From: Shewanella nanhaiensis
GTDB taxonomy: Bacteria > Pseudomonadota > Gammaproteobacteria > Enterobacterales > Shewanellaceae
Reading direction: 5' to 3'
DNA: 64,000 nt
Assembly: GCF_019457885.1 (NCBI RefSeq)
Contig: NZ_JAHZST010000007.1
Coordinates: 222,189 to 286,188 of the forward strand
In this document: piece after piece, positions 49,122 through 59,550 of the stretch
How positions within the stretch are numbered: the stretch's first letter is position 1
How the letters are laid out: each line of letters begins with the position of its first letter
Translations under genes and position numbers: made by a program
The notes under the pieces: model-generated
Told to the model about the DNA's origin: nothing
The model's input: only the letters and a program-made list of their open reading frames with translations
Databases searched by the model: none

Positions 49122-50216
49122 TTAAGAGACGCTCGATTCAACCACGCTTCTAACCGTTTTAAGGGATCCCTGTAGGCGATAAAATGCATCCCCTGCCGAA
49201 CTGGCTTCTTTCAGGTTTCTCTCCACCAAAGATGCAAAGTAATCCTCCTGCTCCTCCGTCATATCTAACACATGGAAACTACTGCGGATCTCAGTAGTTA
49301 CTCCGGTTAAAGCTGCACTAAACTTTTGGTCATGCTCTACAATTGCGCCTGAGATGTTCCCTAAAAGCCCTTGGATCTCTTTAAAAACATGCTCAAGGGT
49401 TTTCTGACGACCGATATCCATAACGCGTGCTTCAAGACCTTCTACAATAACCGCAATCACATCCCGTAATCGCCCATATAATACTTCATCATCCATAGGC
49501 ATATTTTTAATCAAAAACGAAACATGCTTATCATTACATATGGTTCGACTGCCAAAGTCATATAGGCGACCATGTTTATCCAGCAGCTCTAAAATATTGG
49601 CTTCAATGGGGCTAATCTCTGCATTTTTGGGAGCAAAGTAGTGCACCTCCATATCACGGATCTCTAAACAGGTACTGAGATTAAGCTGCTGCATCAACTC
49701 AAAGAAAGCATCGGCCAAGCTCTGGTAATCATTACAGAGAAAACACTGTCTGAAGAACTGCAAAACGGCGCCATATTGCGATGACTCAGTCATGGACTGA
49801 AATGCCATATTTCTCGACATCGACTCAGCTTGAACCAGAGATTGCTTCTTAGCCTGATATGAAGCAACCGCTTGCACCTTTGCCTGAAGCTCTTTAAGCT
49901 CAAAAGGCTTAGCGATAAAATCAACGGCGCTAACCTCATAAGCCCTCAGTCTCTCCTCAAGAGTATTCATGCCCGACACAAAAATGACGGCCACATCTTT
50001 CCCTGAGTTCATCAACTCCTGACATAACTCAATACCACTTACATCAGGGAGATTGATATCCATCAGAATGAGCTCAGGTGTCTCTAGCTCCAACGCTGTG
50101 CGATATGAGTTAGCATCATTAAAGAGAGAGACCTGATAATCATCACTCAACACTTCAGATATCAACTCACAATAATCCGGATCATCATCGACGACCCATA
50201 CTCGTATTTGTGCCAT
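49122..50216 (-). CDS. Response regulator with receiver domain and non-DNA-binding output
   Basis: A 364-residue protein. The N-terminal receiver domain (1-120) has the acidic cluster Asp10-12, phospho-acceptor Asp53 (LILMDINLPD), Ser/Thr in VIFVSGM and Lys in FIAKPFE. After a short coiled coil comes a region of about 200 residues that looks like a degenerate GAF-type domain, then a helical tail (SAGDAFYRLQGSLKTVRSVVE). I see no helix-turn-helix, GGDEF, EAL or HD-GYP motif. The gene is 120 bp downstream of the hybrid kinase gene and the two probably work together. Confidence 0.82.
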   Translation of the reverse strand: MAQIRVWVVDDDPDYCELISEVLSDDYQVSLFNDANSYRTALELETPELILMDINLPDVSGIELCQELMNSGKDVAVIFVSGMNTLEERLRAYEVSAVDFIAKPFELKELQAKVQAVASYQAKKQSLVQAESMSRNMAFQSMTESSQYGAVLQFFRQCFLCNDYQSLADAFFELMQQLNLSTCLEIRDMEVHYFAPKNAEISPIEANILELLDKHGRLYDFGSRTICNDKHVSFLIKNMPMDDEVLYGRLRDVIAVIVEGLEARVMDIGRQKTLEHVFKEIQGLLGNISGAIVEHDQKFSAALTGVTTEIRSSFHVLDMTEEQEDYFASLVERNLKEASSAGDAFYRLQGSLKTVRSVVESSVS

Positions 50217-50302
50217 AACCCTCTATCTCCTTATATAAGCTCTAACCGCACACAACCCAAAAAATTAAACGTTATTTCACCTGCAACCCATTTTGAAACA
50301 CT

Positions 50303-50329
50303 TATACCCAAACAACTTCAAGATGCAGG
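50303..50329. repeat. TATACCCAA-type dispersed repeat
   Basis: TATACCCAAACAACTTCAAG with further ATGCAGG lies between the kinase and response-regulator genes. Such sequences are scattered in Vibrio and Shewanella genomes. A related, inverted-repeat form is at 53978. Confidence 0.5.
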
Positions 50330-50336
50330 TTAAGAC

Positions 50337-52376
50337 CTACTCACTAGCACAAGCGAATTGAATCCCCACCTGCTCAAGAGAGTCCACAAGCCCCTCCAGA
50401 TCAAAGGGCTTATGCAACACTCGATAGGGCATATCTTCATTTTTATTGATACCGATATCACCGATAAAGCCCGATATCAGCAACACAGAAAGGTCTGCAT
50501 CTGCCGACAGCTCTTTAGCCAGTTCATAACCATTTATCCCACCAGGCATCAACACATCGGTTATCAATAACTTTATATCCCCTAGACCATTGCTATAGCG
50601 TCTTCTCACCTCTAAAGGATCGCTACAGGATTCAACTTCCATTCCCAACAACTCACAGTAATCCTTTAATACATTGAGCAGCTCAACTTCATCATCGACA
50701 ATCAATACCTTAAGCTTACTCGCGACCACAGGCATCTTTGCCCGCTCATCATTTTTTACCTCTTCGGCTATCGCCTGCCTAGTCACAGGAAACCAGAGGC
50801 AAAATTCGGTCCCCTGATCATCAGATTTCATCACGCTCATATAACCTTTAGAGCGCTTAACAAAGCCATACACCATAGATAAACCAAGTCCAGTGCCTTT
50901 GCTCTTATCTTTGGTGGTAAAAAAAGGCTCAAAGATTTTTTCTAAAAGATGAGTAGGGATCCCGCAGCCAGAGTCTGTTACAGATACAGTGACATACTGT
51001 CCCTCTTCAACCTGAGGACTCCCTGTTATGCCAGGCAGTAAGCCACTCAAATAGGTGATATCTGTTTTAATCAAGATATCTCCCTCTCCACCCATCGCGT
51101 CTTTAGCGTTTAACACCAAATTAAGTAGCGCATCTTCTAAATCGCCACGATCGACATAGATATCTGCGATATCATTATTCACTTCCGTTTTTAGCTTTAT
51201 CTGGGTCGTGAGTGATTTACCAAGCAGCTCCTCCATGCCACCAATCACCTCATTAACTTGACAGTGATGCGCGCTAAACTGCTCCTGTCTTGAAAATTGC
51301 AGCAAACGTCGAGTAAGATCTGTCCCCCTTTGGCAAGCTTTAAACGCATTTTTAAGATAACGCAGTAGCTTCTCCTCAGTGATCTTTAGCTCCAGTAACT
51401 CCAAGTTCCCCTTAAGAACACCCAATATATTATTAAAATCGTGCGCAATTCCTCCCACTAGCTGCCCCATAGCCTGCATTTTTTGAGTTCTGGCCATAAT
51501 GTGTTGTAACTGCTTTTGCTCGGTTATATCTCGGCCTACCAAAGCAAATAAGCTGCCATGCCCACTCGTCTCCTCCAGTGCAACTAAGTGCATATGCAGT
51601 AAAGCTTCTTCGTTATTCGCTGTTGTACAGATAAGTTCACCATCAAAATCGGTGCGGCAGTTAATCGCTTGCAATAGCGGGTTCTCCTCACCCCCCTCCA
51701 GCCCAGATTCAAATAACATGGTAATAGGTTTACCAATCAACTGACTTCTGGGGTAGTGACTAACACTGGTCGCTGCAGCGTTAGAGTACATGATGCTAGG
51801 CACACCAAAAGGCGATCGACTCGCCACTAGAATAAGATCTTCACTGTTACTAACGATCGATTGGAACATCTCACTGTCAATTGTTGATGTCACTCTGGCT
51901 CTCGTACTCTCCTGCCCCTCACCGGATTGTTGAGCCAACATCCCCATGATGATCTCTGACAGCGTTTCATTTGATGACAATAGAAATGACAACCACTCCT
52001 CACTTGCAGAGTGGAAAAAGATCTGAATATTGGCTCTTTTGGCTGGCCAGATAACAAATGATTGCCAGCGATGAACTGTGGGTTCCTGATTTATAAATGG
52101 CCAATCCTTAGCCTCTTTCCATAGCGTTAAATAGCGAACAGGATCACGACACCAACAGGTTGTGCAAGCAGGCATATCTTCCGATTCGAACCTGTCTTTG
52201 GGGAATATTAATACCGCTTGGGATTGACTTAGCTCAGCTAAGACTCGACATAGGGGAAGTAAAACATCCTCCCCATTGATAAAATCAGCCTGTAACTTTC
52301 CTAACTCAGCAAGTAATCGAGGCCACAAAGGATTAAGATCCGTTTGAGAGAATTCTTTAAACGCTGTAGAGTCCAT
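50337..52376 (-). CDS. Hybrid sensor histidine kinase with PAS and receiver domains
   Basis: A 679-residue protein without evident membrane segments. The N-terminal part (1-170) is unassigned and contains a cysteine cluster (ACTTCWCRDP). A PAS domain with FGVPSIMYSNAAATSVSHYPRSQLIGK occupies about 170-290. The dimerisation domain has His312 in GGIAHDFNNILGVLKGNLELLE. The HATPase shows N, G1 (DSGCGIPTHLL) and G2 (KGTGLGLSMVYG) boxes. The receiver domain at the C-terminus has Asp607 (LLITDVLMPGG). It lies upstream of the response-regulator gene on the same strand. The PAS plus cysteine-rich N-terminus suggests a cytoplasmic signal. Confidence 0.88.
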   Translation of the reverse strand: MDSTAFKEFSQTDLNPLWPRLLAELGKLQADFINGEDVLLPLCRVLAELSQSQAVLIFPKDRFESEDMPACTTCWCRDPVRYLTLWKEAKDWPFINQEPTVHRWQSFVIWPAKRANIQIFFHSASEEWLSFLLSSNETLSEIIMGMLAQQSGEGQESTRARVTSTIDSEMFQSIVSNSEDLILVASRSPFGVPSIMYSNAAATSVSHYPRSQLIGKPITMLFESGLEGGEENPLLQAINCRTDFDGELICTTANNEEALLHMHLVALEETSGHGSLFALVGRDITEQKQLQHIMARTQKMQAMGQLVGGIAHDFNNILGVLKGNLELLELKITEEKLLRYLKNAFKACQRGTDLTRRLLQFSRQEQFSAHHCQVNEVIGGMEELLGKSLTTQIKLKTEVNNDIADIYVDRGDLEDALLNLVLNAKDAMGGEGDILIKTDITYLSGLLPGITGSPQVEEGQYVTVSVTDSGCGIPTHLLEKIFEPFFTTKDKSKGTGLGLSMVYGFVKRSKGYMSVMKSDDQGTEFCLWFPVTRQAIAEEVKNDERAKMPVVASKLKVLIVDDEVELLNVLKDYCELLGMEVESCSDPLEVRRRYSNGLGDIKLLITDVLMPGGINGYELAKELSADADLSVLLISGFIGDIGINKNEDMPYRVLHKPFDLEGLVDSLEQVGIQFACASE

Positions 52377-52514
52377 TCCAATTACCTTTATCCTAGGCCA
52401 TCTTTTTAATTAACTTTATGTTAATAAGCATAGTTAAGGCTTAATATTTCGCGACTTTAATTCCCTATAAAGTGTGGAACTATTTAAGAAAATTTTGTAA
52501 GGAAAACTATTTAC

Positions 52515-53384
52515 ATGAGTTCGAGTCGTTGGGTTGGTGCCCATGTCAGCGCATCAGGCGGGATTGCCAATGCCCCCATTAATGCGAAGAAAATTGGCGC
52601 TGATGCATTTGCGCTGTTCACAAAAAATCAAAGACGATGGCAAGCAGCCCCCCTATGCCCACAACAGATAATAGATTTTAAACAGAACTGCCAAGAAGCA
52701 AATATCTCAAGTGAAGCCATTTTACCTCATGATAGCTACCTGATTAACCTTGGGCATCCGGATCAAGAGCAACTTGAAAAATCCAGATTGGCATTTTTTG
52801 ATGAGATGGAGCGTTGTGAGCAGATGGGGCTATCGCTACTTAATTTCCACCCAGGAAGTCACTTAAGAAAGATAGGGATTGATGAATGCCTATCTAAGAT
52901 CAGTGAGTCGATAAATATGGCGTTAGACAAAACGCAGCATGTCACCGCCGTAATTGAAAATACCGCAGGACAAGGATCAAACCTAGGTCATAGTTTTGAG
53001 CAGCTCGCTCAGATCATCGATGGCATAGAGGATAAATCTCGCGTTGGGGTTTGCATAGATACCTGCCACATGTTTGCTGCAGGTTACGACATCAGTACCT
53101 ATCAGGCCTGCGAGGAGAGTTTCGCCCTGTTTGACAGGATCGTAGGCGATCGCTACCTAAAAGCCATGCACCTCAATGACAGTAAAACGCCACTAAATAG
53201 CCGTGTAGACAGACACGAGTCTTTAGGCCTAGGTCATATTGGAAAAGAGGGGTTTGAATTTATTATGAACTACCCCGCCACTGAAAATATTCCACTGGTA
53301 CTGGAAACCATCAACTCTGACATTTGGGTAGATGAGATAAGTTGGCTACGCAGTTTGACTAAAAAGAAGCTCTCAGTGGATTAG
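52515..53384 (+). CDS. nfo: Endonuclease IV (AP endonuclease)
   Basis: A 289-residue zinc TIM-barrel enzyme that cuts DNA 5' to abasic sites in base-excision repair. Signatures with metal ligands: [69 protein letters not shown] and PLVLETIN. Length is close to E. coli Nfo (285). Divergent from the hybrid kinase gene, with TTGTAAGGAAAA before ATG 52515. Confidence 0.97.
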   Translation: MSSSRWVGAHVSASGGIANAPINAKKIGADAFALFTKNQRRWQAAPLCPQQIIDFKQNCQEANISSEAILPHDSYLINLGHPDQEQLEKSRLAFFDEMERCEQMGLSLLNFHPGSHLRKIGIDECLSKISESINMALDKTQHVTAVIENTAGQGSNLGHSFEQLAQIIDGIEDKSRVGVCIDTCHMFAAGYDISTYQACEESFALFDRIVGDRYLKAMHLNDSKTPLNSRVDRHESLGLGHIGKEGFEFIMNYPATENIPLVLETINSDIWVDEISWLRSLTKKKLSVD

Positions 53385-53397
53385 TACTCATTAACGA

Positions 53398-53691
53398 TCA
53401 CTGTAAACATTTATAGATAACCGCGACGACTTTAGTTGGTTCACCATGATCGGTTTGCAACCAAACAATGTGGGTACCTCCCAACTCTTCGCCATGATTC
53501 ATGGCGTTGACTTTTGCATCTCTTAACGCCCTCTCACCTCGTCCTACCCCTGTCACCATGGCAAAACTATCACAATGGGTCACTTCAAAATCATAAGCTT
53601 CATTGATCCTATGATACAACTCAGGTTCATCCATCGAGGAACATGCTGTCAGCATGAGAGAGATAAGTATTGCAGTCAAAATTTTATACAC
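53398..53691 (-). CDS. DUF4156-like small lipoprotein
   Basis: A 97-residue lipoprotein. With GTG 53691 as start the signal peptide is MYKILTAILISLMLTACSS, lipobox LTAC. The mature part (CDSFAMVTGVGRGERALRDAKVNAMNHGEELGGTHIVWLQT...VVAVIYKC) resembles the DUF4156/RcsF-like small lipoproteins and has cysteines that may pair. The frame is open up to a TTG at 53733, which would give a less usual N-terminus. A perfect CRP consensus lies 59 bp upstream of the GTG. Convergent with nfo. Confidence 0.75.
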   Translation of the reverse strand: MYKILTAILISLMLTACSSMDEPELYHRINEAYDFEVTHCDSFAMVTGVGRGERALRDAKVNAMNHGEELGGTHIVWLQTDHGEPTKVVAVIYKCLQ

Positions 53692-53749
53692 AGTTTGGAA
53701 CCTATCTGAAAAACTGCGAGGCAAGATATACAAATTGAAAACAAAAAGT

Positions 53750-53765
53750 TGTGATAGAGATCACA
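53750..53765. promoter_or_regulatory. CRP site upstream of the small lipoprotein gene
   Basis: TGTGATAGAGATCACA is an exact match to TGTGA-N6-TCACA. It precedes the lipoprotein gene on the minus strand at a distance suited to class I activation. Confidence 0.75.
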
Positions 53766-53937
53766 TCAACTATTTGAAGCAGGATACGTGGTGATACACA
53801 AGTGAACTGGATAACTCAGTGTAAATTAAGCCTCTTGAATCAAAGTTTATATGTAAAAAACAGAGTGACTCCCCACAAGTATCATCATTACTTTTAACAA
53901 AGGTAATATTCAGTGGACAATCATTCACTAGACAGTA

Positions 53938-53963
53938 AAAAGAAGGGCGTGCCCTCCTTTTTA
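53938..53963. terminator. Terminator downstream of thrC
   Basis: AAAAAGAAGGG and CCCTCCTTTTT pair with one mismatch around CGTG, with T-runs on both strands. It lies 65 bp beyond the thrC stop. Confidence 0.75.
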
Positions 53964-53977
53964 ATGCCAATAGGTAT

Positions 53978-54014
53978 ATACCCAAGCTACCTCAATATAG
54001 TTGTTTGGGTATAA
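53978..54014. repeat. Inverted repeat TATACCCAA...TTGGGTATA
   Basis: Nine-bp arms flank CTACCTCAATATAG and a few bases. Related in sequence to the repeat at 50303. It lies between thrC and its terminator. Confidence 0.55.
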
Positions 54015-54027
54015 ATCAGTTCAAACA

Positions 54028-55308
54028 CTAGAGAATCTTGAAAAGGTGTGTTTTTAGTTGCTCAAAATCTGCAGGCAATGTAACAGACAAGATATCCTTC
54101 TTCTCCACCGCAGCAAGTTCTTGAGGAAGCGGTAGGTTGACCTCAAGCTCTCTATCGACCACATCTTTAAACTTAGCTGGGTGCGCTGTCCCTAAAAATA
54201 TCCCCCTCTCACCATCAGATTGAGTTAAACTCAGCGCCTGGGCTGCGATGGCAGCATGGGGCTCAGAGAGGTAACCTTGACGATTCAAAGCATTCAACGC
54301 CTTTGAAGTATCCAGCTCCGATAGAGCAACACCGGTAATATCGGCTAAAGACCACCCCATCTTCTCAACTATCGCCTCAACCCTTGGCCAGTTGCTTGGT
54401 TCAGACACATCCATTGCATTAGACATGGTGGCAACCGTAGCATGTGGCAACCAGTCCCCCTTATCAAGATAACGAGGCACGGTATCATTACTATTGGTTG
54501 CAGCAACAAATCTCGCGACAGGTAACCCCATCGCCTTAGCAAATAGGCCCGCAGTTAGGTTACCAAAATTACCACTTGGAACCGCGATGACAGGATCTTG
54601 CTTGTGCTCGCGCTTAAACTGAGCAACCGCTTCAAAATAGTAACAGATCTGTGCGAGTAAACGGCTGATGTTAATTGAATTTGCTGAGTTTAAGTGCAAT
54701 CCATCACGTACATCACTGTCTTCAAATGCTCGCTTAACTAAGTCCTGACATGCATCAAAATCTGACTCAACCGACACAGTGTGAATATTGTCCCCGAGCG
54801 TGGTAAACATCTTCTCTTGAAGAACACTTATCTTACTTTTAGGGTATAACACCACAACTTGGATCTTATCTAGCCCAAAGAAAGCATCTGCAACAGCAGC
54901 GCCAGTATCACCTGAGGTTGCCGTTAATATATTAATTTTTTCATCACCCGCCAGCTCATTCAGACACTGGGCCATAAAACGGGCACCAAAATCTTTAAAG
55001 GCTAAGGTAGGGCCATGAAACAACTCTAGGCAGTAACGCTGATCATCAGCCTTAGCCAGTTTAAGGTCGAAGTTAAAGGCTTTCTCAACGAGAGAGTCAA
55101 CTCTCTCCTGCCCTATCTCACTGGCGAGCCAAACCCCTAATACCTTTTTGCTACGCTCGACAAACGGCAGTGCCAACAGCGAGTCCATATCCTCTAACAC
55201 AGGAATAGATTTAGGAAAAAACAAGCCTCTGTCTTTACCTAGTCCTAACGTGAGTGCTTGGGCAAAGTTAACCACTTGTGAGGGGTGTTTTAAGTTATAC
55301 AGTTCCAT
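54028..55308 (-). CDS. thrC: Threonine synthase
   Basis: A 426-residue PLP enzyme converting O-phosphohomoserine to threonine. The PLP lysine is in HGPTLAFKDFGARFMAQ. ILTATSGDTGAAVADAFFG and VAVPSGNFGNLTAGLFAKAMGLPV bind cofactor and phosphate. Length matches E. coli ThrC (428). It follows thrB by 28 bp and is the last gene of thrABC. Confidence 0.97.
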   Translation of the reverse strand: MELYNLKHPSQVVNFAQALTLGLGKDRGLFFPKSIPVLEDMDSLLALPFVERSKKVLGVWLASEIGQERVDSLVEKAFNFDLKLAKADDQRYCLELFHGPTLAFKDFGARFMAQCLNELAGDEKINILTATSGDTGAAVADAFFGLDKIQVVVLYPKSKISVLQEKMFTTLGDNIHTVSVESDFDACQDLVKRAFEDSDVRDGLHLNSANSINISRLLAQICYYFEAVAQFKREHKQDPVIAVPSGNFGNLTAGLFAKAMGLPVARFVAATNSNDTVPRYLDKGDWLPHATVATMSNAMDVSEPSNWPRVEAIVEKMGWSLADITGVALSELDTSKALNALNRQGYLSEPHAAIAAQALSLTQSDGERGIFLGTAHPAKFKDVVDRELEVNLPLPQELAAVEKKDILSVTLPADFEQLKTHLFKIL

Positions 55309-55336
55309 AGGTTTAACTACCTTTTTTCAATACTTA

Positions 55337-56272
55337 TTAATCTATTGTGCGAGTGCCTAAGGCATCGAGCTTACATATATGAGAGAAACCAAGCCCTTGC
55401 TCAACATAGTTTGAGTCTAACCAGGCCTGCGCTGCTTGCGCCGTCTCTAAGCTATCGGTAACAGAGAAGAGTGTCGGCCCGCTACCTGAGATCCCCGTCG
55501 ACATCATGCCTATCTTATCTAACGCGTCTTTGGCTAGCTCATAACCAGGAATGGCTGATGCGCGGTAAGGCTCAGCCATGACATCTTTCAATACCGAGAT
55601 AGCCAGCTCAGCATCTTGCTTATATGAAGCGTGAACAAAAGCACTTAAGTTACGCCCAAAATCGATAGCAACAGACTTATCATAATATTCTGGCAAGAGT
55701 TCACGCATCTTAGCTGTCGAAAGGGAGATACCTGGATAGGCAACAACCCAGTACCAGTTTTCAAACGAAGGGATGCTGTCACACACTTTCGCTTGTGTAT
55801 CTAGCATTAACTGCATCCCACCTAAATAACAGGGCGCGACATTATCATAATGAACAGAGCCACTTATCTTGCCCTCAAACTCCCCCATCAATCGCAGTAA
55901 AGCTTGCTTATCATAGGGCCTGTCAAAGTACTCATTTAATGCATAAAGAGCCGCAACAACCGAACTCGCACTTGATCCTAAGCCACTCCCGACTGGAAGG
56001 TTTTTCTCTAAAGTAAGTGCAACCCCATCTTGCTTATTTAATTGCTCCATAAAAAACAGTGCACATTGATAAACAATATTCTCCTTCGGCTCCGGTGGAA
56101 GCTTATCAGCCCAATGGCCCTCCACCTTTAATTGCACTCCAGAAGCAGATGCAGCGATGGAGACTTTATCCCCCAATAAACTGCCATCAATAGGTGCAAG
56201 CGCTGCACCCAAGAGATCGTAACCGACTCCAACATTTCCCATGGAAGCTGGGGCGTAAACCGTTAAACTCAT
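55337..56272 (-). CDS. thrB: Homoserine kinase
   Basis: A 311-residue GHMP kinase that phosphorylates homoserine. Signatures: YAPASMGNVGVGYDLLGAAL, the ATP loop LPVGSGLGSSASSVVAALYAL, and the C-terminal GISGSGPTLFSVTDS. It lies 85 bp after thrA and 28 bp before thrC in the thrABC operon. Confidence 0.97.
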   Translation of the reverse strand: MSLTVYAPASMGNVGVGYDLLGAALAPIDGSLLGDKVSIAASASGVQLKVEGHWADKLPPEPKENIVYQCALFFMEQLNKQDGVALTLEKNLPVGSGLGSSASSVVAALYALNEYFDRPYDKQALLRLMGEFEGKISGSVHYDNVAPCYLGGMQLMLDTQAKVCDSIPSFENWYWVVAYPGISLSTAKMRELLPEYYDKSVAIDFGRNLSAFVHASYKQDAELAISVLKDVMAEPYRASAIPGYELAKDALDKIGMMSTGISGSGPTLFSVTDSLETAQAAQAWLDSNYVEQGLGFSHICKLDALGTRTID

Positions 56273-56357
56273 AGAGAAGCTCCCTTTTTCATACTCATCA
56301 GACAGACACCTTCATCTCTGCTTCTCATCAAAAGTTGTTCGCTCAATATATTCACAC

Positions 56358-58823
56358 TCATGCACTCATCTCCCGAGTCCAGTTTAATGTTCTAAGCAGA
56401 TCAGCAAATGCGCCAGCAGCAGTCACATCGGTACCCGCACCATAGCCACGAAGTACGAACGGGATAGGTTGATAATAACGGCTATAGAAAGCCAACGCAT
56501 TTTCGCCACCCTTGACGCTATAGAGAGGGTCCTCAGCATCCACTTCAGCTATCTTGACTCGGCATCCATCATCGTCGATTTGACCTAAATAACGCAGTAC
56601 CTTTCCTTCTGAGCGCGCTTTCTCAACCCACTGTGCAATCTGCTGATCCAGCTTAGGCAAGTTAGCCATAAAGGTCTCAACGTCTCCACTGGCATCAAAG
56701 TCATCAGGTAACACTGACTCAATAGTGATATCACTAAGCTCCAGCTCCAATCCTACTTCACGGGCTAAAATCAACACCTTACGAGCGACATCCATGCCAC
56801 TGAGATCGTCTCTAGGATCGGGCTCTGTAAAGCATTTATCTCGCGCAATTCCTGTCGCCTCAGAGAGTGTCATCCCCTCGTCTAACATACCGAAAATGTA
56901 TGACAGAGAACCCGATAATATGCCATTGAACTTAAGCAGCTTATCACCAGCAAACAACAGCTTTTTAAGGTTATCAATCACAGGCAGCCCAGCACCAACA
57001 GTCGTTTCATAAAGGAACTGTCTACGCTGTTTAAGGGCGGTTTGACGCAGTGCACGGTAGTATTCGATATCACGGGTATTTGATTTCTTGTTTGGCGTCA
57101 CGACATGCAGACCCGCATTCATCACATCCAGATATTTATTGGACACAGACTCACTAGAGGTACAATCCACCAGCACAGGGTTGAGTAGTTGCTGCTCTTT
57201 GGCCCACTGCAACAGAAAGTCGAGATCGCACTCAGTTTGGCTATCACTGAGCAGGCCTTGCCAGCTGTTAAGGTCGACCCCCTCGGCATCGAGAAGCATA
57301 TGATGTGAGTTAGCGATACCACACACGCGAATAGTGATATGTTCCTGCTTTAACATCTGAGTTTGTTGTTTGATCTGCTCAAGCAGACCTGCACCAACAT
57401 TGCCGCATCCCACCAGAAACACGTCTAGGTAGTGCTGTACATCAAAGAAGCTTTGATGACAGGCTGAGATAGCATGCTTAATCTTACGCTGCTCGATAAC
57501 GGTTGAGATGGAACGCTCCGAAGAGCCCTGCGCTATCGCAACTATATTCACCGACGCTTGCGCCAGTGCTTGGAAAAACTTGCCTGCAACCCCTTTATGA
57601 GTGCGCATGCCATCTCCGATCAATGAAACGATCGCCAGATTATCTCGCATCTCAATCGGCTCTAAGATCTCATTTTTCAGCTCTAACTCGAACTCCAGCT
57701 CCAATGAAGCTTTTGCTTTATGAGCGTCTTGAGTCGCAATACAGAAACTGATGCTGTACTCAGAGGAGCTTTGAGTAATAAGAGAGATTGAGACACCAGC
57801 ACGGGAGATAGCACCTAGCGTTCGACTCGCCATCCCTACCATGCCTTTCATCCCAGGACCTGAGATATCAAACATCGTCTGCGCATCAAGATTAGAGATA
57901 GCCTTCACATTTAAGCCGCTCTCATCCGCCTCATTTGAGACTAAGGTGCCTATGGCTGAAGGGTTAAAGCTATTACGGATATAACAGGGGATGTGGTAGC
58001 GGGCAATCGGAGAGATGGTCTTAGGGTGAAGTACTTTGGCACCAAAATAAGAAAGCTCCATCGCCTCTTGGTAACTCAACTGAGAGAGAAGTTTTGCATC
58101 AGCAACAACACGAGGATCAGTATTGTAAACCCCGTCAACATCAGTCCAGATCTCACAGCAACTAGCATCGATACAGGCTGAAAGAACGGCTGCGGAATAA
58201 TCGGAGCCATTACGCCCAAGGGTAACTATTCTTCCCTCTCGGTCTCCAGCAGTAAAGCCGGGCATCACCCAAACACGTATACTCTCCAGCGGCACTTGTT
58301 TGAATTTAGCTTTACTTGACTCAATATCAACGACCGACTCGAGTGGCTCGCCATCGGCAACAAACAAGGCTTGAGGTACAAGTAAATCTGAACTTATCTC
58401 CTTAGCCAACATCAATTCGACCATCAATGCAGAGGAGAGCTTCTCACCGCAGACTAAAACTTCAGCGCGAACAAAATCGGGACACTCATTTAGCAAACTA
58501 ATACCAAGCAGCTTCTTTTCCCAGAAGCTCAGTTGCTCAGTTAACTTATCCATTAGCAGAGATAGCTGAGAGGATGACAATGTGGAGCTAGCATCTTGGT
58601 ACAAGGCGGTAAATACACGCTCTACATTCGCTAATACCGGCTTAAAATCGCCACCTTGAATTGCAAGGTCAACCATCTCCAGCAACCCATTTGTCACTGT
58701 TGCAGGCGCCGATAATACCACTGCCACGGACTCATCTTTTGCTGTATCAGCGACAATTGCCGCTGCCGCACTAAATCGTTGCCAATTAGCCAGCGAGGTA
58801 CCGCCAAACTTCATTACTTTCAT
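56358..58823 (-). CDS. thrA: Bifunctional aspartokinase/homoserine dehydrogenase I
   Basis: An 821-residue enzyme catalysing the first and third steps from aspartate to threonine. The aspartokinase domain starts with [14 protein letters not shown] and includes [17 protein letters not shown]. Two ACT regulatory domains (about 315-460) bear threonine inhibition. The homoserine dehydrogenase domain has the NAD-binding [26 protein letters not shown] and the substrate region [24 protein letters not shown] lies before ATG 58823. An attenuator with leader peptide lies upstream. Confidence 0.97.
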   Translation of the reverse strand: MKVMKFGGTSLANWQRFSAAAAIVADTAKDESVAVVLSAPATVTNGLLEMVDLAIQGGDFKPVLANVERVFTALYQDASSTLSSSQLSLLMDKLTEQLSFWEKKLLGISLLNECPDFVRAEVLVCGEKLSSALMVELMLAKEISSDLLVPQALFVADGEPLESVVDIESSKAKFKQVPLESIRVWVMPGFTAGDREGRIVTLGRNGSDYSAAVLSACIDASCCEIWTDVDGVYNTDPRVVADAKLLSQLSYQEAMELSYFGAKVLHPKTISPIARYHIPCYIRNSFNPSAIGTLVSNEADESGLNVKAISNLDAQTMFDISGPGMKGMVGMASRTLGAISRAGVSISLITQSSSEYSISFCIATQDAHKAKASLELEFELELKNEILEPIEMRDNLAIVSLIGDGMRTHKGVAGKFFQALAQASVNIVAIAQGSSERSISTVIEQRKIKHAISACHQSFFDVQHYLDVFLVGCGNVGAGLLEQIKQQTQMLKQEHITIRVCGIANSHHMLLDAEGVDLNSWQGLLSDSQTECDLDFLLQWAKEQQLLNPVLVDCTSSESVSNKYLDVMNAGLHVVTPNKKSNTRDIEYYRALRQTALKQRRQFLYETTVGAGLPVIDNLKKLLFAGDKLLKFNGILSGSLSYIFGMLDEGMTLSEATGIARDKCFTEPDPRDDLSGMDVARKVLILAREVGLELELSDITIESVLPDDFDASGDVETFMANLPKLDQQIAQWVEKARSEGKVLRYLGQIDDDGCRVKIAEVDAEDPLYSVKGGENALAFYSRYYQPIPFVLRGYGAGTDVTAAGAFADLLRTLNWTREMSA

Positions 58824-58859
58824 ACTTTCTCCTTGTACCGCGCCAAATACCTAAGAAAC

Positions 58860-58892
58860 AAAAAAGCCCGCTCCTTGGTGTGGGAGCGGGCT
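58860..58892 (-). terminator. thr operon attenuator
   Basis: On the minus strand AGCCCGCTCC/GGAGCGGGCT forms a G/C-rich stem of about 9-10 bp followed by T's. It lies between the leader peptide stop and thrA, the expected place for a transcription attenuator. Confidence 0.88.
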
Positions 58893-58921
58893 TGTCATAT
58901 TCAAAAAAATTTAAGTACGTT

Positions 58922-58993
58922 TAGCCTGCCCCCACGAATGTAATCGTGGTGGTTGTAATAATGGTGGTTACAACTCGATTTAGGCAATGCATC
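58922..58993 (-). CDS. thrL: thr operon leader peptide
   Basis: A 23-codon frame, MHCLNRVV then TTIITTTTITFVGAG, with seven Thr and three Ile codons, ending 30 bp before the attenuator stem. Stalling on these codons when Thr-tRNA or Ile-tRNA is scarce would let transcription pass into thrABC, as in E. coli. The ending VGAG resembles NGAG of E. coli ThrL. No good ribosome-binding site is seen before ATG 58993. Confidence 0.82.
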
Positions 58994-59550
58994 AGAAAAT
59001 TAAGCTATCCAAATAAACGTGAAAATCAGTGGATACAGAATTGCTTTTTTTCTATGGGGCTGTCAAGCCCCAAATATTAAGTTAACTGAAAAAAACCATT
59101 AGTTCCTCTTTTTCATCAATAGCATCCACTGACGAAGCTTAGCTGATACTTATACTTGATTTTGTACTAAGAAAACCACAAACCTTACGTTTACGGCAAA
59201 GTAAGTGATAGTTGTAAGCAATTAAAAACAAATGAGATAACAATAATAAAATAATCAAACGCCATATAAACTCCGTAAAACAGCATCTAACATAGAAGCT
59301 GTGATACTAAGGGTGAAAATACACAAAAACAGCTCTAAATACCCAGTTATCATTTGTGAATTTATTTTTAAAAAATATGCTTAAATAGTCACAACTTTCA
59401 TTTAATAGTAAAAATCCGCCAAAAAACAATCAGGGCTGACCTGAAAATCATCGGTCAGAAAGCTGAGCTAATCGACATTACCTGATGCAAATCATCGCCA
59501 ATGAATAAAAAGAGCGCTAGAATGCGCCCACATTCTGAATTGGAGGCGAT
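58994..59550. other. Intergenic region between thr leader and slyD
   Basis: This 557-bp A/T-rich stretch must hold the divergent thr and slyD promoters. I recognise no gene, repeat or RNA in it. Confidence 0.6.

Noticed and set aside
53770..53985. Minus-strand frame of 71 codons downstream of thrC
   Set aside because: It overlaps the terminator hairpin, the TATACCCAA repeat and a region next to the CRP site. No ribosome-binding site and no family resemblance.
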